Below are positions 20,840 to 29,512 of a stretch of DNA of 64,000 nt, piece by piece. Positions within the stretch are counted from its first letter, which is position 1. Each line of letters begins with the position of its first letter. The translations under genes were made by a program, and so were the position numbers. The stretch is from Rhodospirillales bacterium (lineage in GTDB: Bacteria; Pseudomonadota; Alphaproteobacteria; Rhodospirillales; Defluviicoccaceae). The stretch covers positions 47,269 through 111,268 of the forward strand of contig JAEULH010000040.1 in the NCBI GenBank assembly GCA_016793925.1. The letters run 5' to 3'. Below the pieces are notes generated by a model. That model saw only the letters and a list, made by a program, of their open reading frames with translations. It did no database searches and was not told the origin of the DNA.

Positions 20840-23110
20840 ATGCATCCTTCCATGGTACCGAACTTGTCCTCCGCAAGACCGCCTCTGGCCGGGCAAGACT
20901 CGAGAGCACGCGGACTCATGATGACGTTCGTGGACTTTCTGCAGATACTGTGGAGGCGAAAGCTGGTGGTCATCGCCACCGTCGTGCTGTGCTGTCTGAT
21001 CGCGCTGGCCTACCTGTTCACGGCGACGCCGCTTTATTCGGGGCAGGTCAGCGTCCTGATCCAGAACAAGGAAGACCCGTTCAATCAGCTGGCGGTCCTA
21101 CAGGCCGCCATTACCGGTGCGAACGGGCCCGGAGAGGATACGGCGACGGAAATCGAGGTCATGCGCTCTCGGCGCCTGGCCGCGAAGGTCGTCGACAGCC
21201 TCGATCTCGTCAACGATCCCGAATTCAACACTTCGCTGCAGCCCAGCAATTTCTTTACGGACGCCATCGGCTGGCTGAACCCGAAAAAGCTCCTGGGGCT
21301 GCTGATACCGACGGATCAGGGACCGGTGTCGGAGGAAGAGGAGAAGGCTCAGGAGCGGGAAAAGGTCATCGACAATTTCCTCGACAACCTGGACGTCAGC
21401 CAGTTGGGCCAGGCGCGCGTGTTCTACATCACGTTCTTGTCCGAGAATTCCGACAAGGCGGCCCAGATCGCCAATGCGTTGGCCGATGCCTATATCGTCG
21501 ACCGCCTTGACGCTCGTTACGAAGAGACCCGGCGGGCCACCGACTGGCTCTCGCAGAAGATCGCCGATCTGCGGGCCGGGTTGAGCCAGAAGGAGCAGGT
21601 TGTCGAAGAGTTCCGCAAGGAGGCGGGGCTTCTTACCGGGACCGGGGGCAGCACCCTTGTCAGCCAGCAGGTCTCGGAGCTCAATGCCCAGTTGATCGTC
21701 GCCCGAACGGCGCGGGCGGAGGCGGAGGCGCGGCTGTCGCAGATCCGCAGGCTGGCGCAGCGTCCCGGTGGGGCGGCGGCGGCGGCCGACGTCCTCGGCT
21801 CGCCGGTGATCATCTCGCTTCTGAACCAGGAATCGGAAGTCAAGCGCGAGGCGGCGCAGCTCAACGACGAGTACGGCGAGCGTCATCCGCGCATGATTGC
21901 CGTTCGCGCCGAACTGCGCGACATCCAGGGCAAGATCTCCGCGGAGATCGCCAAGGTGGTGCAGAAGCTGGAGAACGATGTCGGCGTCGCGCAGGCGCGC
22001 GAGATGTCGCTGCAGCAAAGCCTTGACCAGCTCAAGGCGACGATGGCGCAGACCAACACTGCGGATGTCCACCTGCGTGCGCTCGAGCGCGAGACCGAAG
22101 CCGATCAGGCGATGCTGCAGTCGTTCATGAACCGGTTCGAGGAAATGAGCGCGCAGCTCGACCTCAACCAGCAGTCGACGGTGCGGATCTTGTCGCGCGC
22201 CGTCGGGCCGGATCTGCCGACAGACCCGAAAAAGGCGCTCATAATGGTCGTCGTCTTTCTCGGTTCGACCCTTATTGGCGTTGGCCTCGTCTTCCTGCTC
22301 GAACAGTTCGACCGCGGCTTCAGAAGCGGCGAGCAGGTCGAAGAGCAGACCGGCGTGCGTTCGCTCGGCATGGTGCCTTTGCTGGAAGGATCCAGACGGC
22401 GGGTCGGCGATCCGGTGGATTACGTCCTGAAGCGTCCGGCGTCCTCGTTCGGCGAAGCGATCCGGTCCGTCTACACCAGCATCCTCATGGCCGGGCCGGA
22501 AAAGACCGGTCACAGCGTTCTCATCACGTCGTGCACGCCGAGCGAAGGCAAGACGACGCTGACCATGTGTCTGGCGCGGATGTTCGCTTCATCCGGACGC
22601 AAGGTCGCGCTGATCGAGGCCGACGTTCGCCGGCCGCGGGCAAGCGACGCGCTGCGCGTTCCGGCTCAGCCGGGGCTTGTCGAGCTGTTGACCGACCGCG
22701 CCGACCTCGCCGACGTCCTCCACAAGGACGAGAAGTCCGGCGCCTACGTCATTCCGGCGGGCGGTCCGGGCGCCGATCCGACCCATATCCTCGCCTCTCC
22801 GGGCGTGCGCTCGGTGGTCGATGCCCTGTCCAAGAGTTTCGATCTGGTCATCGTCGACTCGCCGCCGCTCATGGCGGTGGCCGACGCGCGCATCCTCGCG
22901 CCGCAGGTCGACAGCACGGTCCTTGTCGTCCATTGGGGCAAGACGCACCGCAACGTCGTCAATCTTGGGCTTAAAAAGCTGTTCGAGACGGGCGCGCGGG
23001 TCAGCGGCGTTGTTCTGGCTCAGGTCGACGCCAAGAAGCACGCCCAGTACGGCTACGGCGACTCGGCCTACTACTACAAGCCGATCAAGCAGTACTACAC
23101 GTCCCAGTAA
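20840..23110 (+). CDS. Polysaccharide co-polymerase / BY-type tyrosine kinase (Wzc/ExoP-like)
   Basis: 756 residues, inner membrane. Wzz domain: TM1 (LVVIATVVLCCLIALAYLF), long periplasmic coiled coil (~190-440), TM2 (MVVVFLGSTLIGVGLVFLL). The cytoplasmic kinase has Walker A TPSEGKTT (~residues 563-575), A' VALIEADVRRPR and B LVIVDSPPLM. The tail is tyrosine-rich (YGYGDSAYYYKPIKQYY), the autophosphorylation cluster. It controls chain length and export of exo- or capsular polysaccharide. No Wzx/Wzy, outer-membrane Wza or glycosyltransferase gene is adjacent, so the rest of the system lies elsewhere. Two nearby ATGs (20840, 20852) and ATG 20918/20921 are all possible starts. Confidence 0.9.
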   Translation: MHPSMVPNLSSARPPLAGQDSRARGLMMTFVDFLQILWRRKLVVIATVVLCCLIALAYLFTATPLYSGQVSVLIQNKEDPFNQLAVLQAAITGANGPGEDTATEIEVMRSRRLAAKVVDSLDLVNDPEFNTSLQPSNFFTDAIGWLNPKKLLGLLIPTDQGPVSEEEEKAQEREKVIDNFLDNLDVSQLGQARVFYITFLSENSDKAAQIANALADAYIVDRLDARYEETRRATDWLSQKIADLRAGLSQKEQVVEEFRKEAGLLTGTGGSTLVSQQVSELNAQLIVARTARAEAEARLSQIRRLAQRPGGAAAAADVLGSPVIISLLNQESEVKREAAQLNDEYGERHPRMIAVRAELRDIQGKISAEIAKVVQKLENDVGVAQAREMSLQQSLDQLKATMAQTNTADVHLRALERETEADQAMLQSFMNRFEEMSAQLDLNQQSTVRILSRAVGPDLPTDPKKALIMVVVFLGSTLIGVGLVFLLEQFDRGFRSGEQVEEQTGVRSLGMVPLLEGSRRRVGDPVDYVLKRPASSFGEAIRSVYTSILMAGPEKTGHSVLITSCTPSEGKTTLTMCLARMFASSGRKVALIEADVRRPRASDALRVPAQPGLVELLTDRADLADVLHKDEKSGAYVIPAGGPGADPTHILASPGVRSVVDALSKSFDLVIVDSPPLMAVADARILAPQVDSTVLVVHWGKTHRNVVNLGLKKLFETGARVSGVVLAQVDAKKHAQYGYGDSAYYYKPIKQYYTSQ

Positions 23111-23254
23111 CGCCATCGCAGTCATGGCCGCGGCAGCACCGGCCGAAAGGCCAGCCGCCGCGGCCTTGCTTCCTCCGCCCGGAGCTGGCGTCGGTTCCGC
23201 AGCGCGGCGATCGCCTTGCCCAGGCTCGGGGGAATGCGCTAGTGTTCCGGCCTC

Positions 23255-23330
23255 GCGCCCGTAGCTCAGTGGATAGAGCGTCGGCCTCCGGAGCCGAAGG
23301 TCGCAGGTTCGAATCCTGCCGGGCGCGCCA
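23255..23330 (+). tRNA. tRNA-Arg(CCG)
   Basis: Full cloverleaf: acceptor GCGCCCG/CGGGCGC, D-stem GCTC/GAGC, anticodon stem TCGGC/GCCGA with loop CTCCGGA (anticodon CCG at 23288-23290), T-arm GCAGG-TTCGAAT-CCTGC, discriminator G and encoded CCA. Reads CGG codons. Immediately downstream lies a truncated crp-like gene on the other strand, so this tRNA may have served as an integration site. Confidence 0.97.
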
Positions 23331-23601
23331 AATTTCGACCCACTCCGGAACAAAGATGGACACCCGCTGCCGCCTCCCCGACCCACCAGCCGGGGCCGCC
23401 GAGATGGGCCAGGCGCGGCTGCAATCGGGCGGGCGCGACCAACACATCGACGAATCCTTTTGCGACGCCATAGACGCCCCCCGGAGGCTCCCCCAGGGCG
23501 TATAGCGTGGCACCTGGCGGGATCGTGCGGTACTCCGCATTGTTGAGCAGCCGTTCCCGAAAGTCTTCGGGGTAAGCGCTAAGCCAGCCGCTTCCCGACA
23601 A
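23331..23601 (-). pseudogene. Truncated Crp/Fnr-like (cyclic-nucleotide-binding domain) fragment
   Basis: From the TTG at 23601 the frame reads WLSAYPEDFRERLLNN, PPGATLYALGEPPGGVYGVA and PGWWVGEAAA, matching the first ~80 residues of a Crp-family effector domain. Homology ends at ~23365; beyond it the frame runs into the complement of tRNA-Arg. The rest of the effector domain and the HTH domain are absent. Probably cut by a recombination event at the tRNA 3' end. Confidence 0.6.
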
Positions 23602-23752
23602 GACCTTGCGAGCTTCCGTGAAGGGCTTTTTTCTCCGCTTCGCACTCCTGTGCGCAATTGGCGTCGTTGGCCCGTGCTAATATTGCTGGGCTCAGCCGAT
23701 CGCGTGCAGCGTTCGTCTTCGTCTGCGCATGATCCAACGCAGGGAGGAGCGA

Positions 23753-24628
23753 ATGTCCGGAAACAGTACGGCCGTCGAGCACGCCGGAATCAGCCGCAGA
23801 GACGTACTATCGACCGCTGCCGCGAGTGTCGCCATGCTGGCGACGGCGGGCACGAGGACGACCCTCGTGCTCCTCCCGCTGGCTTCCCCAGCGCTTGCGC
23901 AGGGCGGGATGGAGCCGCTCGGCGGCCAGCCGCCCCAGGGCTCTGCCCCCTCCGTGCCGGATTTCGACTACCAGATCAAATATCACCGCGCCTTCGAGGC
24001 CGTACTGTGGAGTATGCCGGCCATTGCGATCTACTCGCTTCGGCGCGCGGCCTTCGACAACCTCGGCATGAAGGACAACGACATCATCGCCTATTCCGCG
24101 CCGGCGACGCCACGGCTGGAGGCGATCACCGCCAACAGCACGACGCCCTACATCGCCGCCTATACCGATCTGCGGCAGGGCCCCGTCGTGCTGGAGGTGC
24201 CGGCTGCGGGACCGGATGGCAGCCTGTATGGCCAGGTCGTCGACGCCTGGCAGTTCACCATTGCCGATGTTGGGCCGAGCGGGCTCGACCAGGGCAAGGG
24301 CGGCAAGTACCTGCTCACGCCGCCGGACTTCGATGGCGTTGTCCCGGAGGGCTATCTGCAGGTGGCTTCGCCCAACTATCGCGTCGCTCTCGCCTTCCGT
24401 TCGATCGTGGCGCCTGGCAAGACGGCGGCGGACGCGCATGCCTACGCCAAGGGCCTGCGCATGTACTATTTGTCAGAGGCGGCAGCCCCGCCCGAGCAAA
24501 AATTCGTCGATCCGATTGACGAGCGCTATCCGACGCTGCCCTTCTTCGACGAGCGGCATTTCGAGGATATGCACGCCGTCATGAGCGTCGAGCCCGTCAG
24601 GGACCAGGATAAGATCATGATGGAATGA
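23753..24628 (+). pseudogene. DUF1254 protein, N-terminal part (frameshifted gene, fragment 1)
   Basis: 291 residues. A perfect GGGAGGAG ribosome site precedes ATG 23753. The N-terminus is a Tat-type signal (ISRRDVLSTAAASVAML... to ALAQ), so the product goes to the periplasm. The DUF1254 domain follows (YSLRRAAFDNLGMKDNDII, TPYIAAYTDLRQGPVVLE). The family normally continues into DUF1214; here the frame stops after DQDKIMME, and the expected ...MMGMIRSLG would need one more G in ATGATGGAATG (24616-24626). So a one-base deletion splits the gene. The two halves overlap as ATGA, so translational coupling could still make both, but only this half has a signal. Confidence 0.78.
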
Positions 24629-25290
24629 TCCGCTCGCTCGGCATCGAGAAGGGTAAGCCGTTCACCCCTGACGATACTGCCAGGAAGGCGATGCGGCAGG
24701 CAGCCATTGACGCCTGGTTTTACCTCCAATCCTGGTACGACAACTTTCCGAAGGAGAAGCTCTTTTATCCGGATCGGCACTATGCGGCGCTGCTGCAGGC
24801 GGACGACAATCGCGCCTTCACATTCATCTATGAAGATCGCATCGACCTGATCGACCGGGCAGCAGAGTATTTCTGGTGCACGTTCATGCCGAAGGTTCTC
24901 AGCGACACGCCGGCCACCCAGTACCTCATGGCGCTCGCCGACAAGGACGGCCGCCTGCTTGAGGCCGGAAAGACCTACAAGGTCGACGTTCCGGCGAAGA
25001 TGCCGGTGAAGCAGTTCTGGGCGCTCACCGTCTACGACCGCGCTACCTTTTCGTTCATCTACAGCGAGAGCAATCGCACGACGCTCTCGACGTACGATGT
25101 TGACAAGATGACGAAGAATGCCGATGGCGGCGTGACGATCTATGTCGGCCCCAAGGCACTACCTGGATTGGAGGCGAACTGGATACCGACCTCGGGCAAG
25201 CGTCCGCTTCCGGCCATGCGCGTCTATGGTCCGACGGAGGATTTCAACCTGAAGCGCTTCAAAATGCCCGACTTCGAGTTGGTTGGCTGA
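24625..25290 (+). pseudogene. DUF1214 protein, C-terminal part (frameshifted gene, fragment 2)
   Basis: 221 residues starting at ATG 24625, which overlaps the stop of fragment 1. Begins MIRSLGIEKGKPFTPDD, the normal junction sequence inside DUF1254/DUF1214 proteins, and contains the DUF1214 core VKQFWALTVYDRATFSFIY, then GLEANWIPTSGKRPL and MRVYGPTE. It has no signal peptide of its own, so if made separately it would stay in the cytoplasm. The coding frame is otherwise intact, suggesting the split is recent or a sequencing error. Confidence 0.75.
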
Positions 25291-25306
25291 GCGAAGGAGA
25301 AACGCC

Positions 25307-26716
25307 ATGTCTCTCGCACGCCTCCTTGCGCAAGCTTTTGTTTTTCTCGCGATTGCGGTTGCGAGCACTTTCACGGCTTGGGCAGAAGACAAGCTCCTTA
25401 CAACGCCCGCCTCGCCCGAGGTGATTGCCAAAGGGCTCGAAGCGGACGCCTATCAACTTGGCGTCTCGGCCTATGTCTGGGGTTATCCCCTTGTTCGCAT
25501 GGAGCGTGTCGTCCGCGACTACACAGACGTGCCCTCACCGAAGCCGGCGACCAGCTATCGCGCTCCCATCAACCAGATCGGCTGGGCGCGCGAACTTGCA
25601 ACGCCGGCAGCCAAGGACATGCCGACGGCCAACAACGACACCTTCTACCTGAGCGCGGTTCTCGTCCTCGACGAGCCTTACGTGCTGACGGTCCCGGACA
25701 CCCGGGATCGCTACTACGTCGTCAACGTCTTCAATATGTGGCAGGAGTTGCAGCACTACGTAGGCCGGCGCACGACCGGGACGAAGGCCGGGCGCTACGC
25801 TATCGTGCCTCCTGGCTGGACCGGGACGCTGCCTGAGGGCGTGACCCGGCTCGACGTCTCGACGGACAAGGCTTGGCTGTGGGGTCGCCTCAGGATCGCG
25901 CAGGGCGAAGACAACAAGCCGGTGTACGCCTTGCAGGACGAGTTCACTCTCCAGCCTCTCTCGTCTCTCAAGGGAGGCGGCAGCGCCAAGGCAATCGCCC
26001 TCGACCCCATGCCCCGGGACGACGGCAGCGACCTCGCCTTCCTTGACGACCTCGGCTTCGCCCTGAAGCACAACACGATCAAGCCTGCCGACCAGGTACT
26101 CTTCGCGCAGTTTGCTCGTATCGGCCTGACAAAGGAGGGCTTCGACGCCAGCAAGCTGAGCGAGCCCGCTCGCAAGGGCTTGGTTCGAGGGCTCGCGGAC
26201 GGCCCTGCCGTCGTCGTCTCATCGTTTGCCAGCACTGCCAGCAAGCGCAACGGCTGGGACTGGGTGACGGGACTCGACAGTTTTGGCGAGAACTACCCGA
26301 TGCGAGCACTCGTCGCCGGTCCCTATCTCGGGGGGAACGGCGAGAAGGAGGCGATGTATCCGATCCGCTATACGGATGCCGACGGCACCACCTTGAATGG
26401 CGCGAACCGATACGTCGTCCGCTTCGAGAAGGAGCCGCCCGTCGGGGCCTTCTGGTCGCTCACCATGTACAATGCGAGCGACAAGATGCTCGTGGAGAAC
26501 CCGATCGACCGCTACAAGGTCGGCACAGACACGCAGGGCCTCCGACGGGGGCCGGACGGTTCCATTATCGTGTCGATCCAGACAGATGAGCCGACAGACG
26601 GGACGAATTGGCTGCCCGCACCGAAAGGCGATTTCTACGTCATCCTCCGTATGTACCAGCCGAGCGAGGAAGTCCTCGACGGCACATACCAATTGCCGCA
26701 GGTGGTGCGCAAGTAG
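25307..26716 (+). CDS. DUF1254/DUF1214 periplasmic protein
   Basis: 469 residues, intact paralogue of the split gene upstream. Start 25307 follows GAAGGAGAAA and gives a signal peptide (LLAQAFVFLAIAVASTFTAWA). DUF1254 block: SAYVWGYPLVRMERVVRDY and NNDTFYLSAVLVLDEPYVL. DUF1214 block: PVGAFWSLTMYNASDKMLVE and GTNWLPAPKGDFYVILRMY. The family is widespread in soil bacteria with no settled function. It starts 16 bp after the split gene, and the RraA-like gene follows 16 bp later, so the three likely form one operon. Confidence 0.88.
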   Translation: MSLARLLAQAFVFLAIAVASTFTAWAEDKLLTTPASPEVIAKGLEADAYQLGVSAYVWGYPLVRMERVVRDYTDVPSPKPATSYRAPINQIGWARELATPAAKDMPTANNDTFYLSAVLVLDEPYVLTVPDTRDRYYVVNVFNMWQELQHYVGRRTTGTKAGRYAIVPPGWTGTLPEGVTRLDVSTDKAWLWGRLRIAQGEDNKPVYALQDEFTLQPLSSLKGGGSAKAIALDPMPRDDGSDLAFLDDLGFALKHNTIKPADQVLFAQFARIGLTKEGFDASKLSEPARKGLVRGLADGPAVVVSSFASTASKRNGWDWVTGLDSFGENYPMRALVAGPYLGGNGEKEAMYPIRYTDADGTTLNGANRYVVRFEKEPPVGAFWSLTMYNASDKMLVENPIDRYKVGTDTQGLRRGPDGSIIVSIQTDEPTDGTNWLPAPKGDFYVILRMYQPSEEVLDGTYQLPQVVRK

Positions 26717-26732
26717 CAGACAGGAGATTGCC

Positions 26733-27431
26733 GTGATCGTCGAAGAGATTGAGAGGCCACCTTTGGACCTCCTGGAGGAATTTCGCGCTCTACTACGTCA
26801 TGAGTCCGTCACCTGCGCGATCTCGGACTGCATGGGACGATTCAACGCGATGACTTCGGATATGCGACCGCTCTTCGAGGGAATCCGCTTCGTGGGGACG
26901 GCCGTCACGGTGAAGACGCTCGCCTCCGATCTCGCCGCAGCGTTCAAGGCGATTGACGTCAGTCAGCCCGGGGATGTGGTCGTCATCGACTCCCATGGTT
27001 CGGTCAATACCGCGTTCTGGGGTGAGAACATGACGATGTCGGCGCTCAACCGTGGGGTCGTTGCCGCCGTTATCGATGGCGCGTGCCGTGACGTCGAAGA
27101 AATCCGCAGGATCGGCTTCCCGGTGATCTGCAAGGGAATCGTGCCAAACGTCGCGGCGATCGCCGGGTATGGGGACGTCAATGTCCAGATCCAATGCGCC
27201 GGGGTAACTGTGTCGCCGGGAGATGTTGTCATCGCCGATGGTAATGGCGTGGTCGTCGTGCCGTTGGGTGAGGCGGCTACCGTATTGTCCAAGGCGCAGC
27301 GACTCCTCGCGACAGAATGCATCGTTCAGGACAAGATCCGGGCTGGGGCTACCATCGGCGAACTCATTAAAGTGGACGAGGTGTTCGAAAGCACATTCGC
27401 GTATCAACATAAGGCCGCGAAAAGCGAGTGA
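26733..27431 (+). CDS. RraA-like / 4-hydroxy-4-methyl-2-oxoglutarate aldolase family protein
   Basis: 232 residues from a GTG with CAGGAGAT upstream. The RraA fold is recognisable by TAVTVKTLASDLAA, SQPGDVVVIDSHGS and VVAAVIDGACRDVEEIRRIG. The last contains the Arg-Asp pair that binds metal and substrate in HMG/CHA aldolases (oxaloacetate decarboxylase side activity). Aldolase versus true RraA (RNase E inhibitor) cannot be separated by eye, but the GACRD motif favours a metabolic enzyme. Linked to the DUF1254 genes. Confidence 0.82.
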   Translation: MIVEEIERPPLDLLEEFRALLRHESVTCAISDCMGRFNAMTSDMRPLFEGIRFVGTAVTVKTLASDLAAAFKAIDVSQPGDVVVIDSHGSVNTAFWGENMTMSALNRGVVAAVIDGACRDVEEIRRIGFPVICKGIVPNVAAIAGYGDVNVQIQCAGVTVSPGDVVIADGNGVVVVPLGEAATVLSKAQRLLATECIVQDKIRAGATIGELIKVDEVFESTFAYQHKAAKSE

Positions 27432-27469
27432 TGGAGATCCACAACATCAACGCCATCTGGATCCCTCGA

Positions 27470-27831
27470 TTTTGCGCGCCCAGCCAAGTCTGCCGATGAA
27501 GAAGGGCAGCGGCGCGACCCTGACCCACGACTATAGGCGCAACGGCAGGACGACTTTGGCTGCCGCCCTTAACGTGCTCGACGGGACTGTCTTCGGGAAA
27601 AACATGCCGCGTCACCGCAAAGACGGACAACGACGCCGCACACAATAGGTCAGAGGTGAAGCGCTGGCTCGCGCGCCACCCGCGCCGGTGTTCCACTTCA
27701 CCCCAACCTCCAGCTCGTGGCTGAACGCCGTCGAAGGCTTCTTCGCCAAGCCCTCCAGGCCCCGCCTCAAGCACGGGGTCTTCCACTCGGTCGCAGACCT
27801 CCAGGCCGCCGCGCGCCCACGTCCGCGGTAA
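27470..27831 (+). pseudogene. IS630-family transposase remnant
   Basis: Three pieces of an IS630 transposase lie in order but different frames: LPMKKGSGATLTHDYRRNG...ALNVLDGTVFGKNMPRHR (to ~27617), a short DNDAAHNRSEVKRWLARHP (~27619-27683), and PVFHFTPTSSSWLNAVEGFF...FHSVADLQAA to the stop at 27829-27831. About 20 residues are deleted between the first two, and a frameshift separates the second and third. The N-terminal half and inverted repeats are missing. Long-dead insertion sequence. Confidence 0.8.
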
Positions 27832-28023
27832 GTAAAACATAATGATGTTGTTAATACCGTCTTACGAAATGTTAATGTTTCTACGCTTTGCGCTTGCAAC
27901 AAAAAGTTCTTAGCTCGGATGTCATAAAGCCGTCGATTTTCAGGTATTGTATCGACGGGCTCATGGCCTTTTACTGGAGGCCGAGCAGAGACAGAGTCCA
28001 GCTTTGAAGGAGGTACGGACTTT
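27832..28023 (+). promoter_or_regulatory. AT-rich promoter region of the phasin gene
   Basis: 192 bp, markedly AT-rich at 27832-27960. Contains TTGCGCTTGCAA (27888-27899), an inverted repeat with TGC-N4-GCA arms like the PhaR operators reported upstream of phasin genes. A strong AAGGAGGT ribosome site lies just before ATG 28024. PhaR control is inference. Confidence 0.4.
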
Positions 28024-28449
28024 ATGGCGAATGCACTCAACCGCAATGATGGACGTGAAATGCCCCCGGCATACGATCCGCAAGAGGTTCATGAGGCCGC
28101 CGCGCAGCTCAGCGACTTCATGCGTGCCAATGGCGAAGCCGTCGTCCAGGCGTGGTCGACGACGACGCGTGGCGTGCTGAGCTTTCAGGAGCACCTGACC
28201 CGATTTGTCGGCATGCGGGTGCAGAAGGACCTGGACATGGCGCAAGCCATGGCCGGGTGCGGGGACTTCGAGCAGCTCGTCGACCAGCAGATGGCGTTCG
28301 GCCGGACGATGGTCGAAGACTACATGCGGAGCGGCGAGGAGCTGCTGCAGTCCGCAATCGACATCGTTCGCGACGGCGCCCAACCGCTCGAGGCCCGCGC
28401 CGAGGCGGCGCCCCAGGAGGTCCGCGAGGCGTTCGCATCGGCATCGTGA
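28024..28449 (+). CDS. Phasin family protein
   Basis: 141 residues, all helical, coating polyhydroxyalkanoate granules. Phasin-type blocks: SDFMRANGEAVVQAWSTTTR, FVGMRVQKDLDMAQAMAGC, DFEQLVDQQMAFGRTMVED. The tail is Ala/Glu-rich. Preceded by AAGGAGGT and an AT-rich promoter, followed by a strong terminator, so a monocistronic, well-expressed gene. No phaC/phaA/phaB gene in the window. Confidence 0.85.
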   Translation: MANALNRNDGREMPPAYDPQEVHEAAAQLSDFMRANGEAVVQAWSTTTRGVLSFQEHLTRFVGMRVQKDLDMAQAMAGCGDFEQLVDQQMAFGRTMVEDYMRSGEELLQSAIDIVRDGAQPLEARAEAAPQEVREAFASAS

Positions 28450-28491
28450 AGAACCCGATCCGGTAACGCCAGACCGGGCCCGCACCAACAG

Positions 28492-28517
28492 AAAGCCGGG
28501 CCTCAGCGCCCGGCTTT
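28492..28517. terminator. Phasin terminator
   Basis: AAAGCCGGGC, loop CTCAGC, GCCCGGCTTT: 10 perfect base pairs 40 bp after the phasin stop. The stem itself ends in TTT on either strand, which suits a bidirectional intrinsic terminator. Confidence 0.7.
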
Positions 28518-28726
28518 CGCCTGTCTGGCGCCGCGAAGCCCCTCTTCGGATCGCTCCGATCGGTCCACCATCTCGGCGTTGCCACGCCTGTCGTCGGTGC
28601 TTATCGTGAGCGTCGAGATATCGCTGGCTCGGACCGACGGCGCCGCCTTTGCATTCGGCGGACGACAGGATCGGACCCGGGCCGTCGGATGCACCACAAT
28701 CGCTTTCACGGCTTCAGGAACCGCCG

Positions 28727-29485
28727 ATGGCGAACGGCAAAGCGGTGACCGCCGCGGTCATCATCATCGGCAACGAAGTCCTGTCCGGGCGCACCGTCGA
28801 CGCCAACCTCCCGTTCCTCGCCACGGCGCTGAACGAGCTCGGCGTGCGTGTGCGCGAGGCCCGGATCATCCCCGACGACGAGGCTGTCATCGCCGCAACG
28901 GTGAATGCCTGTCGGCACGCGTTCGACTACGTCCTGACCACCGGCGGCATCGGTCCGACCCACGACGATATCACCGCCGCAAGCATCGCCCGGGCATTCG
29001 AAGTGCCGATCGAGTGCAATGCGCAAGCGCTGCAGGCGCTGAAGCAGCACTACCAGCCTGGCGAGTTGAACGAGGCACGACGGAAGATGGCCGGTATCCC
29101 GGCCGGGGCGACGCTGATCGATAACCCGGTCAGCAAGGCGCCCGGGTTCCAGATCGGCAATGTCTTTGTCCTGCCGGGTGTTCCGGCCATCATGCGCGCG
29201 ATGTTCGACGGCATCCGCGACCGCCTGAGCGGCGGCGCACCGGTGCTGTCGCATGCCATCGCGGCCTACGCCACGGAGGGGGCTATCGCCTCGGGGCTGG
29301 CGCAGATCCAGGCAAGGCATCCCGACGTCGACATCGGCAGCTACCCGTTCGTGCGCGCCGGCCGGTTCGGGGTAAGCCTCGTCGCACGCACGCCCGATCG
29401 CGGCGTACTGGCGCGCGTGGCGGAGGAAATCAAAGCCCTTCTCCGCTCGCTCGGCGAGACGCCGATCGAGGACGAAGAGATCTGA
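28727..29485 (+). CDS. CinA-like molybdopterin-binding domain protein
   Basis: 252 residues. Contains the MoCF/CinA N-terminal domain: AVIIIGNEVLSGRTVDAN, FDYVLTTGGIGPTHDDITA, PGFQIGNVFVLPGVPAIM. The C-terminal deamidase domain of full CinA is absent. Short proteins of this type are annotated competence/damage-inducible protein A or nicotinamide-mononucleotide/ADP-ribose pyrophosphatase; the exact substrate is unclear. ATG 28727 follows CAGGAA. Convergent with the GST gene, 27 bp apart. Confidence 0.88.
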   Translation: MANGKAVTAAVIIIGNEVLSGRTVDANLPFLATALNELGVRVREARIIPDDEAVIAATVNACRHAFDYVLTTGGIGPTHDDITAASIARAFEVPIECNAQALQALKQHYQPGELNEARRKMAGIPAGATLIDNPVSKAPGFQIGNVFVLPGVPAIMRAMFDGIRDRLSGGAPVLSHAIAAYATEGAIASGLAQIQARHPDVDIGSYPFVRAGRFGVSLVARTPDRGVLARVAEEIKALLRSLGETPIEDEEI

Positions 29486-29512
29486 GCGGCCGCCACGATA
29501 TTGCCTTTTGGA

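Noticed and set aside
23255..23480. Protein-like frame ending in the classic PAGFEPATF string
   Set aside because: That string is the usual artefact of translating the complement of a tRNA gene; only the part before ~23365 has real homology.
28503..28709. 68-codon minus-strand frame between phasin and the cinA-like gene
   Set aside because: Starts without a ribosome site and runs into the terminator stem; composition not coding-like.
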